Part shown: positions 53,352-62,618 of the stretch, piece by piece | Position numbering within the stretch: the first letter of the stretch is position 1 | How the letters are laid out: every line of letters starts with the position of its first letter | Origin: Roseiarcus sp963835885 | GTDB taxonomy: Bacteria; Pseudomonadota; Alphaproteobacteria; Rhizobiales; Beijerinckiaceae | NCBI GenBank assembly: GCA_963835885.1 | Contig: CAWIHF010000033.1 | Span: forward strand, 62,001-126,000 | Direction of reading: 5' to 3' | Length of the DNA: 64,000 bases | The notes under the pieces: model-generated | The model's input: the letters and a program-made list of their open reading frames with translations, nothing else | What the model was told of the DNA's origin: nothing | Database searches by the model: none | Program-made: the position numbers and the translations under genes

Positions 53352-54963
53352 ACACCAGAGCGATGCGAGGCGCAGGCGCCGCTTTGCGGACATGCTCGTC
53401 GGTATGTTCCTCGAACTTGCTGAAATTGTCGCGGAACATTTTTACCAGCCGCCCCGCGGTTTCGGCGAATTCGCCCTTGTTCCGCCATGTCCGCATCGGA
53501 TCGAGGATGTGCGGCTCGACGCCCGGCACCTGCTCCGGCACGGCGAGGCCGAAATGCGGGTCGGTCCGGAACACGGCCTTGTGTAGCGAGCCGTCGAGGG
53601 CCGCCGACAGCAGGCGCCGGGTCACCCGGATCGGCATGCGCCGGCCGTGTCCGACCTTGCCGCCCGTCCAGCCGGTGTTGACGAGCCAGCAATCGACGTG
53701 GTGTCGGGCGACAAGGTCGCGCAGCAGATTGCCATAGACCGTCGGGTGGAGCGGCATGAACGGCGCGCCGAAGCAGGTCGAAAACGTCGCCTGCGGCTCG
53801 GTGACCCCCTTTTCCGTGCCAGCGACCTTGGCGGTGTAGCCGCTGAGGAAGTGATACATCGCCTGGGCCGGATCGAGCTTGGCGATCGGCGGCAGCACGC
53901 CGAACGCGTCGCAGGTCAACATGATGACGTTCTTCGGCTGTCCGGCCCTTCCGGTCGTCGAAGCGTTGGCGATGTAATGCAGCGGATAGGCGATGCGGGT
54001 GTTCTCGGTCTTCGAGTCGTCGTCGAAGTCGGGAATGCGCAACTCGGGATCGAGCGTCACATTCTCCATCACCGTGCCGAACCGCTCGGTGGTCGAATAG
54101 ATCTCCGGCTCGGCCTCGCGCGACAGCTTGATCGCCTTCGCGTAGCAGCCGCCCTCGAAATTGAACACGCCGCTCCTGCCCCAGCCGTGCTCGTCGTCCC
54201 CGATGAGGGTGCGGCTCGGATCGGCCGAAAGCGTGGTCTTGCCGGTCCCGGAAAGGCCGAAGAAGATCGCCGTGTCGCCGTCCTTGCCGGTATTGGCCGA
54301 GCAATGCATCGGCATGACGTGCTTCGGCGGCAGGACGTAGTTGAGATAGGTGAAGACTGACTTCTTCATCTCGCCGGCGTAGCTCGAGCCGCCGATCAGA
54401 ATGATCTTGCGGGTGAAGTCGCAGGCAATGACCGTCTCGCTCCGCGTGCCGTGGCGCTTCGGGTCGGCCTTGAACGACGGCAGGTCGACGATCGTCAGAT
54501 CCGGCGCGAAGGTCGGGACTTCCTCCATCGGCGGGCGAATCAGCAGGTTGCGGATGAAGAGCGAGTGCCATGCGTATTCGGTGAAGACGCGCGCCCTGAT
54601 CCGAAGGGCGGGATCCGCGCCGCCGTACAGATCCTGGGCGAACAGCGTCTTGCCCCGGGCGTGAGCGAGGAAATCGGCAAGCAGCAAGTCGAAATGCCCG
54701 ACCGACATGGCGGCATTGTTGTCCCACCAGACGATCGGGTCGGTGTCGGCGTCGCGGACGATGAACTTGTCCTTCGGGCTCCGCCCGGTGTGGACGCCCG
54801 TGTCCGCCACGAGCGGCCCGTGTTCGGCGATGTGCGCCTCATGCCGCTGCAGGGCGTGCTCGTAAAGCTTCGGCGCGCCGAGGTTCCAGTGGACGCCTGC
54901 CAGGTCGCGAAACCCGAACCGATCCGCCCCGAAGCTCGGGTTATAGGCGCCTGTCTCGATCAT
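53350..54963 (-). CDS. pckA: Phosphoenolpyruvate carboxykinase (ATP)
   Basis: 537 residues from ATG 54963 (MIETGAYNPSFGADRFG), preceded by AGGAGG. ADTGVHTGRSPKDKFIVRD, IIRPP-type IRNLLIRPPMEE, SSYAGEMKKSVFTYLNYVLP, the kinase-type P-loop IFFGLSGTGKTTLSADPSRTLIGDDEHGW, FNFEGGCYAKAIKLSRE and NTGWTGGKVGHGRRMPI are diagnostic. It decarboxylates oxaloacetate to PEP for gluconeogenesis, which fits a cell that lives on fatty acids or other C2-yielding substrates. Long overlapping frames in this interval are shadows. Convergent with the helical-repeat gene. Confidence 0.97.
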   Translation of the reverse strand: MIETGAYNPSFGADRFGFRDLAGVHWNLGAPKLYEHALQRHEAHIAEHGPLVADTGVHTGRSPKDKFIVRDADTDPIVWWDNNAAMSVGHFDLLLADFLAHARGKTLFAQDLYGGADPALRIRARVFTEYAWHSLFIRNLLIRPPMEEVPTFAPDLTIVDLPSFKADPKRHGTRSETVIACDFTRKIILIGGSSYAGEMKKSVFTYLNYVLPPKHVMPMHCSANTGKDGDTAIFFGLSGTGKTTLSADPSRTLIGDDEHGWGRSGVFNFEGGCYAKAIKLSREAEPEIYSTTERFGTVMENVTLDPELRIPDFDDDSKTENTRIAYPLHYIANASTTGRAGQPKNVIMLTCDAFGVLPPIAKLDPAQAMYHFLSGYTAKVAGTEKGVTEPQATFSTCFGAPFMPLHPTVYGNLLRDLVARHHVDCWLVNTGWTGGKVGHGRRMPIRVTRRLLSAALDGSLHKAVFRTDPHFGLAVPEQVPGVEPHILDPMRTWRNKGEFAETAGRLVKMFRDNFSKFEEHTDEHVRKAAPAPRIALV

Positions 54964-55312
54964 TGCGGATCCCTCCTGATTGGCTGAGCCAAGAATGCGA
55001 TGGCGCGCCCGATACTCTTCCCCCGATCCCAAGACAATCGTCAGACGCCGCGCCGAGACGAAGGGCTTGGACGCTCTCGACTATAGATATTCCTTCCGTC
55101 GCGGCCTTGGACGTGGCGATTTGCCGCATGCGGCGAATGAAAGTCGGCGTTTGTGGCGCGGTGAGAGCGGCGTGCGGGCAAAAACCGGGAAGTGAGTTTT
55201 CCCGCAACTTTCCGCTCCCCGGCGCGTTAGCTGCAGCGTCGTCCTTGACCGGAACCATCCGGTCAATAAGATAACCTGAAAATTTCGAGGAAATATCAAG
55301 GAAAAAGTCAAG
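54964..55312. promoter_or_regulatory. Divergent pckA / hydrolase control region, 349 bases
   Basis: Contains promoters for pckA (minus) and the alpha/beta hydrolase gene (plus). Its clearest elements are listed separately at 55245-55272. No gene is recognised inside it. Confidence 0.5.
55245..55272 (+). promoter_or_regulatory. Promoter with overlapping 22-base operator palindrome
   Basis: TTGACCGGA-ACCA-TCCGGTCAA (55245-55266) is a perfect inverted repeat with 9-base arms. Its first six bases are a near-consensus -35 (TTGACC), and a -10 TAAGAT follows at 55267-55272 with a 16-base spacer, 40 bases before the hydrolase ATG. The dyad covers the -35 and spacer, as expected for a repressor site. 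Regulator unknown. Confidence 0.6.
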
Positions 55313-56155
55313 ATGAGCGGTTTCGCGCCCCCGACCCGGCAGCATCCTCCGGCGCCGGGACTGCTGCTCCAATTGCTCGAGGTGCGCGCGTTCTGGGAGC
55401 ATTACGCGACGCTGGCGATGCGGCCGGCATGGGGGATGGCGCCCAGCGGCGACGGGCATCCGGTGCTGGTGCTGCCGGGCCTGACCGCCGGCGACGCCAG
55501 CACGGCGCTGTTGCGGCGTTTCCTGCGATCGCGCGGTTACGCCGCTTCAGGCTGGGGACAGGGGCTCAATCTCGGGCTCAGAGAGGGCGTACTGGAGCGG
55601 GCGCACCAAAAGCTGCGCGAGCTCTACGCGGAAAATGGCCGGACGGTCAGCCTCATCGGCTGGAGCCTGGGCGGCCTCTACGCGCGCGAACTCGCCAAGC
55701 ACTCGCCCGAGATGGTGCGGCTTTGCATCTCCATAGGCTCACCCTTCACCGGCCACCCGCGCGAGACGAACGCCTGGCGTCTTTACGAAATCGCCAGCGG
55801 CCACAAGATCGACTGGCATGATTTCCACGGTTCCCTGAAGGCCGCCCCACCCGTGCCGACGACGTCGATCTGGAGTCCGACCGATGGCGTTGTGGCGTGG
55901 CGCTGCAGCCTCGAGACGCGACGCATCCTCGCCGAAAACATCGTCGTCGATTCAAGCCATCTCGGCCTCGGCGCGCATCCTGCCGCGCTCTATGCGATCG
56001 CCGACCGGCTTGCCCAGCCGGAAGGACAGTGGGAGCCGTTCCACCGCGACGGCTGGCGACGCTTCGTCTACTGCGACCCGCACAAGCAGCAGGCGAGGCG
56101 CGAAACACATGCGCATGCCCTTCCCCTCCCGGCGACTGCGACCGAGAAGTCCTGA
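55313..56155 (+). CDS. Alpha/beta hydrolase (esterase/lipase-like)
   Basis: 280 residues. GHPVLVLPGLTAGDASTALL starts the fold; the nucleophile elbow is SLIGWSLGGLYARELA (Ser), the acid probably in SIWSPTDGVVAW, and the base in VDSSHLGLGAHPAA. No signal peptide. It is clearly paralogous to the gene at 57931-58707, sharing LPG(L/M), GW(S)xGG, T(S/T)I(W/Y)S..DGVVAW and SH(L/I)GLG. The absence of a lid domain suggests a small or granule-bound ester substrate such as PHA oligomers or acylglycerols. Convergent with the acyl-CoA ligase gene. Upstream AAGGAAAAAG ribosome site. Confidence 0.85.
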   Translation: MSGFAPPTRQHPPAPGLLLQLLEVRAFWEHYATLAMRPAWGMAPSGDGHPVLVLPGLTAGDASTALLRRFLRSRGYAASGWGQGLNLGLREGVLERAHQKLRELYAENGRTVSLIGWSLGGLYARELAKHSPEMVRLCISIGSPFTGHPRETNAWRLYEIASGHKIDWHDFHGSLKAAPPVPTTSIWSPTDGVVAWRCSLETRRILAENIVVDSSHLGLGAHPAALYAIADRLAQPEGQWEPFHRDGWRRFVYCDPHKQQARRETHAHALPLPATATEKS

Positions 56156-56174
56156 TCCTGGCCGGGCGTCGGCG

Positions 56175-57820
56175 TCAGGTATAGTTCGCCCGCAACTTTT
56201 TCTTGTCGACCTTGCCGACCGAGGTCAGCGGCAGCTCCGCGACGAAGGTCACGGTCTCCGGGATCGCGATCTTCGAGATGAGGCCACGCTCGACATAAGA
56301 TGCGATGTGGAGCCTGATGTCGTCCTCGCCGATCTTGCCCGCCTGATCTGGATGGAGCACCACCAGCGCCAGCGGCCGCTCCCCCACTTGACGTTCTTGA
56401 TCGGAATGACCGCCGCGCGCTGGATGCCGGGCTTTTCCATGATCATGTTCTCGAGCTGGATGGACGAGATCCATTCGCCGCCGCTCTTGACGATGTCCTT
56501 GAGCCGGTCGGCGATGCGAACGTAGCCGTCCGGGTCGATTGACGCGACGTCGCCGGTGTGCAGGTAGCCGCCGCCCCAGAGGACTTCGGAGGCTTCGGGA
56601 TTGTTGAGGTAGCCGGTGGTCAGCCATGGCGCGCGGACGATGATCTCGCCGACCGACTCTCCGTCATGCGGCACTTCGGCCATGTCCTCGTCGACGACGC
56701 GCAGGTCAACCATCGGCGCCGCGATGCCGGTCGAGGTGCGATAGCGCAACTCCTCCTCGAAGTCGCGGCCAAGGTGCTGCGACTTGAGGTGAGCTCCGGT
56801 CAGCATCGGACCGGATTCCGACTGGCCGTAGCCGGCGAAGACGTCCATGCCGCGGGCCATTGCGGCGCGCGCCAGCGAGGGCGGAAATGCCGAGCCGCCG
56901 ATGATCATCTTGAGCCTGGACAGGTCGACCTTGTCGCTTCCGGGCGTGGCGAGCAGCATCTGCAGGATGGTCGGCACGCAATGGGTGAAGGTCACCTTCT
57001 CGGTGGCGATCAGCTTCAGGAACATCTCGGGCGTGTAGCGCCCGGCGAACACGATCTTGCAGCCTGAGAGCGTCGCCGTGTACGGGCAGCCCCAGGCGTG
57101 CACATGGAACATCGGCGTCATCGGCATGTAGACATCGTCGCGATGGAAGCGTCCTTGGGTCGGCGGGAGGCCGTATTCCACGAGGCCCGTCAGCGTGTGC
57201 AGCACCATCTGCCGATGGCTGAAATGGACTCCCTTCGGCCGTCCCGTGGTCCCGGTGGTATGGAACACGGTCGCCCAGGCGTTCTCGTCGAAATCGGGGA
57301 ACGGAAAGTAGGGCGAGCCGACCGACAGCAGCGCCTCGTATTCGGTCTTGATCGGGAAATCGGTCTGCGGCGGCTCGGGCCGGTCATGCATGAGCACGTA
57401 GGTCTTGACCGCCTTCAGATGCGGCCTCAGCTTCTCCACCAGCGGAAGGAAATCGGCGTTGAACAGAACCGTGGTCGCGCCGGTGTCGTTGATCGTATAG
57501 GCGATGTCCTCGGGGACCAGGCTGACGTTGACGGTCTGCATGACCGCGCCCATCATCGGAATCGCGAAGTAGCATTCGTGGTAGCGGTCGCTGTCCCAAT
57601 CCAGAATGGCGACGACGTCGCCCTGTTCGACCCCGATCTGAGTAAGGCCGCTGGCGAGGCGTCCGACGCGCTCGCGGAACTCCCGATAGGTGCGGCGCCT
57701 CAGATCGCGATAGACGATCTCCTGGTCCGGGGCGCGCATCATCGGCGCATGCAGAAGATGCTTGATAAGCAGGGGATAGGTGTAAGCCGACGGCGTCGGC
57801 GGAATGATCTTGACGGGCAT
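56175..57820 (-). CDS. Fatty-acyl-CoA ligase (AMP-binding; frameshift near 56383)
   Basis: About 548 residues. Acyl-adenylate enzyme: VFHTTGTTGRPKGVHFSHRQ (P-loop), MFHVHAWGCPYTA, MIIGGSAFPPSLARAAM, DVFAGYGQSESGPML, GGGYLHTGDVASID, GYVRIADRLKDIVKSGGEWIS. At VKWGERPLALVVLHPD the frame changes: the run CCCCC (plus strand 56381-56385) appears one base short, and the true C-terminus with the catalytic lysine region (LTSVGKVDKKKLRANY) ends at 56175. This is the only clear missing-base error among the intact genes. The family activates medium or long fatty acids; it lies in the lipid cluster and would supply acyl-CoA for the wax ester/triacylglycerol synthase. Confidence 0.88.
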
Positions 57821-57930
57821 GACGCTGCCTCTCTCTGTTTGCTGGGCTTGTTAGTCCGTCCCCGCTCTGCGCGCTTTGACGCGAATCAAGAACCGTCGCT
57901 GCACCATCACAAAAGGCGCCGTCGCCGCTG

Positions 57931-58707
57931 TCAGGTTCGGCCGCGCCCCCGCCCGGGGAATAGGGCCGCTACGAGAGCGCCCGGCCGAAAGGGAGTCCAG
58001 GCTCCGAGCGGTTGAGCCAGTCTGTCGGCGATGACCCACAAGGCGGTCGGATTGAACCCCAGGCCGATGTGGGAGCCGCGGACCTCGACGTTCTCCCGGT
58101 GCGGCCCCTCGCCTTCCTGGCAGGCCTGCCAGGCGACAACGCCGTCGGCCCGACTGTAGATCGAAGTGCTCGGGACCGGCAGCGGCAGCGCGAGGCCGCG
58201 CAGGTGCTCGGCAGAGGGCGCCAAAAACCTCTCGCCGGTGATGAGCCGCCAGCGGGACATGACATTGGTCGCCGCCGGCGCAGCGAAGGGGCTGCCGAGC
58301 GTGATCACCATGCGCACGGCCTCCGGCGCGAGGCGCGCCGCCTCTCGGGCGATGATGCCGCCGCGGCTCCAGCCGACGAGGCTCACCAGCCTGCCTGTCG
58401 CCGCATGCAGCGAGCGGATCTGGTCGGCGACCGGCTGCACATCGGCTCCCGGCGGGCGGATGTTGCGACCGCGGTTCCAGCCGTGCGCCTGATAGCCGAG
58501 AAAGCTCAGGTAGCGGCGGATCGCCAGCGTGGAGCCATCGCCCCCGCCCATGCCAGGGAGAACGATCACGGGCTGCGGCCCGCCGCGCGGCGCTGCCGCC
58601 AGGAAGGGCGCGGCGGCGAAGAGGCGGGCGATGCCGAAGATGCCCCGCCCCTCGATCGCGTAAAGGAGCGCCGACGGCGGACGGATGTCGCTTGCGGTGT
58701 TGGTCAT
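57931..58707 (-). CDS. Alpha/beta hydrolase, paralogue of the gene at 55313
   Basis: 258 residues from ATG 58707 (MTNTASDIRPPSALLYAI), nearly touching the WS/DGAT stop. PVIVLPGMGGGDGSTLAIRR, elbow LVSLVGWSRGGIIAREA, acid/anchor TSIYSRADGVVAW, base VRGSHIGLGFNPTA. Same architecture as the 55313 hydrolase, from which it probably arose by duplication around the acyl-CoA ligase. Likely an esterase for stored or imported acyl esters. The longer frame upstream (to 59058) is antisense read-through of the WS/DGAT tail. Confidence 0.85.
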   Translation of the reverse strand: MTNTASDIRPPSALLYAIEGRGIFGIARLFAAAPFLAAAPRGGPQPVIVLPGMGGGDGSTLAIRRYLSFLGYQAHGWNRGRNIRPPGADVQPVADQIRSLHAATGRLVSLVGWSRGGIIAREAARLAPEAVRMVITLGSPFAAPAATNVMSRWRLITGERFLAPSAEHLRGLALPLPVPSTSIYSRADGVVAWQACQEGEGPHRENVEVRGSHIGLGFNPTALWVIADRLAQPLGAWTPFRPGALVAALFPGRGRGRT

Positions 58708-58711
58708 GGGG

Positions 58712-60481
58712 CTAATCCTCGGTTGGCGCCAGCGCTGTGCGTTTTCGGCGCTTTCGGCCGGAGGCCGGCTTTGCGGCTTTGCGGGTTCGGGTTTGGGTCC
58801 GGGTCGGGCGGGCCGGGTCGGTTTTGATGGGCGGCCGTTGTGCACCGGCTGCTTTCGGCGCGGCGCGATCGCCCGGCGTCGCGGCCTTCCTGGCGACGCG
58901 CGTCTTCGCGGGCGCGTCGGGCTCAGCTTTCCGGAGCCTGCGAAGCAGGACCGCGGTGGCTTGGCCAAGCGCGTCGATCTGCTGTGCCAGCGGGCTCGTC
59001 TTTTCGAGCCTTTGCGCCCGCGCCTCGACCCTCGCTGCGGCCCTCGGGGCCGATGCAATCGTCTCGACCGCCCCGATGCGGCTCAACTCCGCGTCGTCCC
59101 TGCGCATCGCTGCGAAATCCTCGGCGATATAGTCGGCGATGCGCTGCGCGTCGGGCACAGTTTCGCTGCAGGCGATGAGGCCGAAGTCGAGCTGATCGAG
59201 ATAGCTCTGCACGGTGATGTTGAGCGCACAGCCGTGGTAGGGAATCGAAACCGGGAAATAGTGGGTAGCCGGCGCGCCGACGCAATACATGGTTTGTCTC
59301 GGACCGGGCACGTTCGAGACGACGGTGTTGAAAAACGGCCAGAGGTAGTTCGCCGCGCGCGCTCCGGCCCAGAGTCTCGTCAGGCCCATGACGACGAGCG
59401 GCGCGCCGAGAATTGAGATGTCCGTCGTCACCAGGTCGCGCACGTCGGAGAAGAGATTCTTCGCGTCCTGGCCAGCGGCCTTTGCGGCGGAGAGCCGCGC
59501 CAGCGGCTCAGCCACGTCGGTCGGCAGGCTCGAGAGCGTGAAGAAAACCTGATTGTTCAGTTTCGCGTCCCCGACAGGCCGCAGCGATACCGGCACACCG
59601 GCGGTCAGCGCCTTTTCAGGCAGCGCGGCGCGCTCAGCGAGATAGCGCCGCAGGCCGCCGGCGCTGAGCGCCAGCACGACATCGTTGATCGTGACGCCGC
59701 GCGACTTGGCGAGCGCCTTGACCTCGGCCAGCGGCAGCGACGCGGTCGCATAGACCCGGTGGCCCGAAATCGCCGTGTTGAACGGCGTCCGCGGCATATC
59801 CTTGACGTAGCGAAAGAGAAAGCGAGCGTCGCGGCCGAGGTGCGGCGCGGCTTTGGCGAGCGCCCGCGCGAACCCGGGCAGCCCGGTCGCCGCCCGCCAG
59901 CCCTGGCGGACGAAATCGCCGACCGCAGTGCTGGTGAGTTCGATGAAATCGGACGGCTCGACGTCCGCAGGGACCATCCTTGGCGGCGGATTGTCATGCT
60001 CCGCGCCCGGCGCAAAGTCATAAGTGACGCCGAGCGTCGCCATGCCCGCGAGCCCGTCCATCGTGCAGTGATGGACCTTGATGTAGACGGCGAAGGCGCC
60101 GCCCTCGAGCCCTTCGATGAAGTGGTACTCCCACAGCGGACGGCTGCGGTCGAGCGGAACGGCGTGCAACTGCGCGATCAGGGCGCGCAACTCCTCCATG
60201 CCGCCGGGCTTCGGCAGAGCCGCGTGGCGAATGTGGTAGTCGAGGTCCAGCTTGTCTTCGATCACCCAGGCCGGATGGTCAAGGCCGAGCGGCGTCGTCT
60301 CGAGGCGACGGCGATATGAAGGCAGGAGATCGAGTCGGGCCGCGACATGCTCGCGGAAGCGGGCGAAGAGGTCGTCCTGCGGCGACGTCGGCTTGAAGAT
60401 CGTCACGCTGGCCACATGCATGGGCGTCTCGGGCGTCTCCATGTAGAGGAAGAGCGCGTCGAGCAAAGAAAGACGTTTCAT
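58712..60481 (-). CDS. Wax ester synthase / diacylglycerol acyltransferase (WS/DGAT) with basic C-terminal tail
   Basis: 589 residues. The N-terminal half has RLSLLDALFLYMETPETPMHV and the catalytic VHHCTMDGLAG (HHxxxDG); the C-terminal half has NDVVLALSAGGLRRYLAE, SLRPVGDAKLNNQ, and FNTVVSNVPGPRQTMYC (NxVVSNVPGP). It joins acyl-CoA to long-chain alcohols or diacylglycerol to make neutral storage lipid at the membrane. The last 90 residues (from about 500) are an Arg/Lys/Ala/Pro-rich tail, KTRVARKAATPGD ... RPTRTQTRTRKAAKPASGRK, of histone-H1/PhaF type and beyond the usual 450-500-residue core. Operon with hydrolases on both sides. Confidence 0.9.
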   Translation of the reverse strand: MKRLSLLDALFLYMETPETPMHVASVTIFKPTSPQDDLFARFREHVAARLDLLPSYRRRLETTPLGLDHPAWVIEDKLDLDYHIRHAALPKPGGMEELRALIAQLHAVPLDRSRPLWEYHFIEGLEGGAFAVYIKVHHCTMDGLAGMATLGVTYDFAPGAEHDNPPPRMVPADVEPSDFIELTSTAVGDFVRQGWRAATGLPGFARALAKAAPHLGRDARFLFRYVKDMPRTPFNTAISGHRVYATASLPLAEVKALAKSRGVTINDVVLALSAGGLRRYLAERAALPEKALTAGVPVSLRPVGDAKLNNQVFFTLSSLPTDVAEPLARLSAAKAAGQDAKNLFSDVRDLVTTDISILGAPLVVMGLTRLWAGARAANYLWPFFNTVVSNVPGPRQTMYCVGAPATHYFPVSIPYHGCALNITVQSYLDQLDFGLIACSETVPDAQRIADYIAEDFAAMRRDDAELSRIGAVETIASAPRAAARVEARAQRLEKTSPLAQQIDALGQATAVLLRRLRKAEPDAPAKTRVARKAATPGDRAAPKAAGAQRPPIKTDPARPTRTQTRTRKAAKPASGRKRRKRTALAPTED

Positions 60482-61389
60482 TTCGAACCCTCTGTAGCCA
60501 TGCTTTGCGCTGCTCCCTCGGCCACGAGACAGTGCCCGGCGATTTCATCGACAAGCAGCGGAACCAGCGCTTCGGGCAAGAAGTGGCCCATGCCCGGCAC
60601 GACGCGCAAGCGTGCGGCGGGAATATTCGCGGCGGTCTCCTTGCCCCCGGCCACCGGAACCAGCGGGTCGTCGTCGCCATGGAGGACGAGCGTCGGCGCG
60701 CGAATGCGGCGAAGCATGGCGACACGGCTCGGGGCGCTCTGGATGGCGATCAGCTGGCGGGCGAACGCATCGGGACGGTAGCTGCGCCGCACCGAGCCTT
60801 CGACTCTGGCGCGAAGCTCGCCCTCAGTCGGCGGGTAGCCGGAGCCGCCGACCAGTCGGAAGAACTCGGTCATGCGACGTATGGCCATGTCCCTGCTACG
60901 CGGTCGCGGCCGGAGCAGGGCGCGCAGCACCTTCGGCTGGGGCATCGGCCGGGCGGGCGACGACATGATCGACGTCAGGCTCTTGACGCGCTCCGGGTGA
61001 TCGATGGCGACGATCTGCGCGATCATCCCGCCCATCGACGCGCCGACAATATGGGCCTTGGCGATTTCGAGCGCATCCATGAGGCCGACCGTGTCTCGCG
61101 CCATGTCGTTCAACGTGTAGGACGGCCGGACCGGCAGGCGCATGAAAGCGCGCGCCAGCATTGCCCCGGTTGCGAGCGGCCTGGCCGACGGCATGCGGGT
61201 CGAAAGGCCGACGTCGCGATTGTCGAAACGGATGACGCGAAACCCGCGCGCGGCCAGCCCTTGGCAAAGCGAGTCCGGCCACGCCACCAGCTGCATGCCC
61301 AGGCCCATGATCAGCAGAATCGCTGGCGAGTCGCGCCGTCCGGTCTCGTCGTATTCAATGGTGATTCCATTCGCCCGGGCGGCCGTCAT
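60478..61389 (-). CDS. Alpha/beta hydrolase
   Basis: 303 residues, starting the lipid operon; its stop overlaps the WS/DGAT start (ATGA). Motifs: ILLIMGLGMQLVAWPDSLC, VIRFDNRDVGLSTRM, elbow HIVGASMGGMIAQIVAI (Ser), acid LVLHGDDDPLVPVAGG, base VVPGMGHFLPE. It matches the common alpha/beta hydrolase group often found with WS/DGAT or PHA genes; possible lipase, esterase or haloalkane-type function. No signal peptide, so cytosolic. Confidence 0.88.
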   Translation of the reverse strand: MTAARANGITIEYDETGRRDSPAILLIMGLGMQLVAWPDSLCQGLAARGFRVIRFDNRDVGLSTRMPSARPLATGAMLARAFMRLPVRPSYTLNDMARDTVGLMDALEIAKAHIVGASMGGMIAQIVAIDHPERVKSLTSIMSSPARPMPQPKVLRALLRPRPRSRDMAIRRMTEFFRLVGGSGYPPTEGELRARVEGSVRRSYRPDAFARQLIAIQSAPSRVAMLRRIRAPTLVLHGDDDPLVPVAGGKETAANIPAARLRVVPGMGHFLPEALVPLLVDEIAGHCLVAEGAAQSMATEGSK

Positions 61390-61733
61390 CGGGCGCCTCC
61401 TTCATCGGCCGCGTCGCGCCCGCCGGGAACGTTCACGAGCCGCCGCGCGGCGCCGGGGGTGAGAACCCATCCCATCCCCAGCCTGTCCCGTCGGCTCTCA
61501 AGTCCGTTTACTGCATAGCCTTCGCAAGCATCAAATCCGAGTGGCAACCTAAGGCTTGGCCGCCAAGCGACAATGATCTCGATCAATTCGGAGAAAGCGC
61601 CCGACGAAGAACAGGCGAACGGCGTCCGATCGTCGAATGAACACTTGCCCCCAACATCGGATATGAGCATGCAAAATAGCTTTGTTCGCGAGCTTGTGCA
61701 ACGCGAGGCGCTGCATCGAGGTGGAGCTTTGCG
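61390..61733. other. Intergenic region, 344 bases, nothing recognised
   Basis: Divergent between the lipid operon (minus) and the ZIP-type gene (plus), so it contains two promoters. No small gene, RNA or repeat is evident. Confidence 0.4.
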
Positions 61734-62426
61734 GTGATCTCGCTTTACGCATTCATCCCGGTCGCCGTTGCGTTCTTGGGCGCGATCTGGATCACGTTCC
61801 GTCGTCCGAGTCCGGCGGCGATCGGGGCGATTCAGCACTTCGCGGCGGGAGTCGTCTTCTACGCCGCCGCCGGCGAGTTATTGCCCGACGCCACCCGCCA
61901 GGCAGCCGTCTGGCCGATTGTCGCAGGGGGCGCCGCCGGCGTCGCGGCTATGCTGGTCCTGCGCTCTTTCGACGAGCCGCGCCGTCAGCAGGAATTGGGG
62001 CTGATCGCAGCAGCGGCCGTCGATGCGCTGATCGATGGCCTGGTGTTGGGGCTCGGATTCAATGTCGGGCGGCGGCAGGGGATCCTGCTTGCCATCGCTC
62101 TTTCCATCGAATTCCTATTCCTCGGCCTGTCCATTGCGGCCGCCTTCGATCGGAGCGCGGCGCGATGGAAAGTCATCGGAGCGGCGACCGGCGTATCGCT
62201 GGCCGTGCCTGTCGGAGCGCTGGCGGCATGGCCGATCGGCGGATTGCCGGAACAGTGGCAGGCCGTCGCCTTTTCCTTCGGCCTCATCGCCCTGCTCTAT
62301 CTCGTCACCGAGGAATTGTTGACCGAGGCGCACGAGAAACCGGAACCGCCTTGGGCGACGGCAATGTTTTTCGTCGGCTTTCTTAGCCTCACGATGATCG
62401 CGAAACTGATGAGCGCCGGCTCCTGA
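61734..62426 (+). CDS. ZIP-family-like metal transporter
   Basis: 230 residues from a GTG at 61734 after GTGGAGC. About seven or eight hydrophobic helices; order and loop pattern resemble ZIP: IGAIQHFAAGVVFYAAAGELLPDA, ELGLIAAAAVDALIDGLVLGLGF, GILLAIALSIEFLFLGLSI, and a terminal FVGFLSLTMIAKLM. In canonical ZIP proteins helix 4 carries HNxPEG and helix 5 HExPE; here these positions are DALIDG and SIEFLF, so metal specificity or transport competence may be altered. Monocistronic. Confidence 0.7.
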   Translation: MISLYAFIPVAVAFLGAIWITFRRPSPAAIGAIQHFAAGVVFYAAAGELLPDATRQAAVWPIVAGGAAGVAAMLVLRSFDEPRRQQELGLIAAAAVDALIDGLVLGLGFNVGRRQGILLAIALSIEFLFLGLSIAAAFDRSAARWKVIGAATGVSLAVPVGALAAWPIGGLPEQWQAVAFSFGLIALLYLVTEELLTEAHEKPEPPWATAMFFVGFLSLTMIAKLMSAGS

Positions 62427-62618
62427 ACATCTTGCGGGGACGACTGCCTCGCCAGATTCGATTCGGCTGGCGATCGCCGGATTGGCTTCGGTCACGCATT
62501 GGCTATGAACATCGAAATTATGCAAAAGAGCCAAATTTGCGCCGACCGGATAGTCTTGCGCGCCGCTGCGCCCGTGCTAAGCTCGCCGACGCTGGAAGGG
62601 GAAGTGGAGGGCATTGTG

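Noticed and set aside
53342..54727. 461-codon open frame on the minus strand within pckA
   Set aside because: Arg-rich shadow frame of pckA (which is in another frame of the same strand) with no family resemblance; long shadow frames are common at this GC content.
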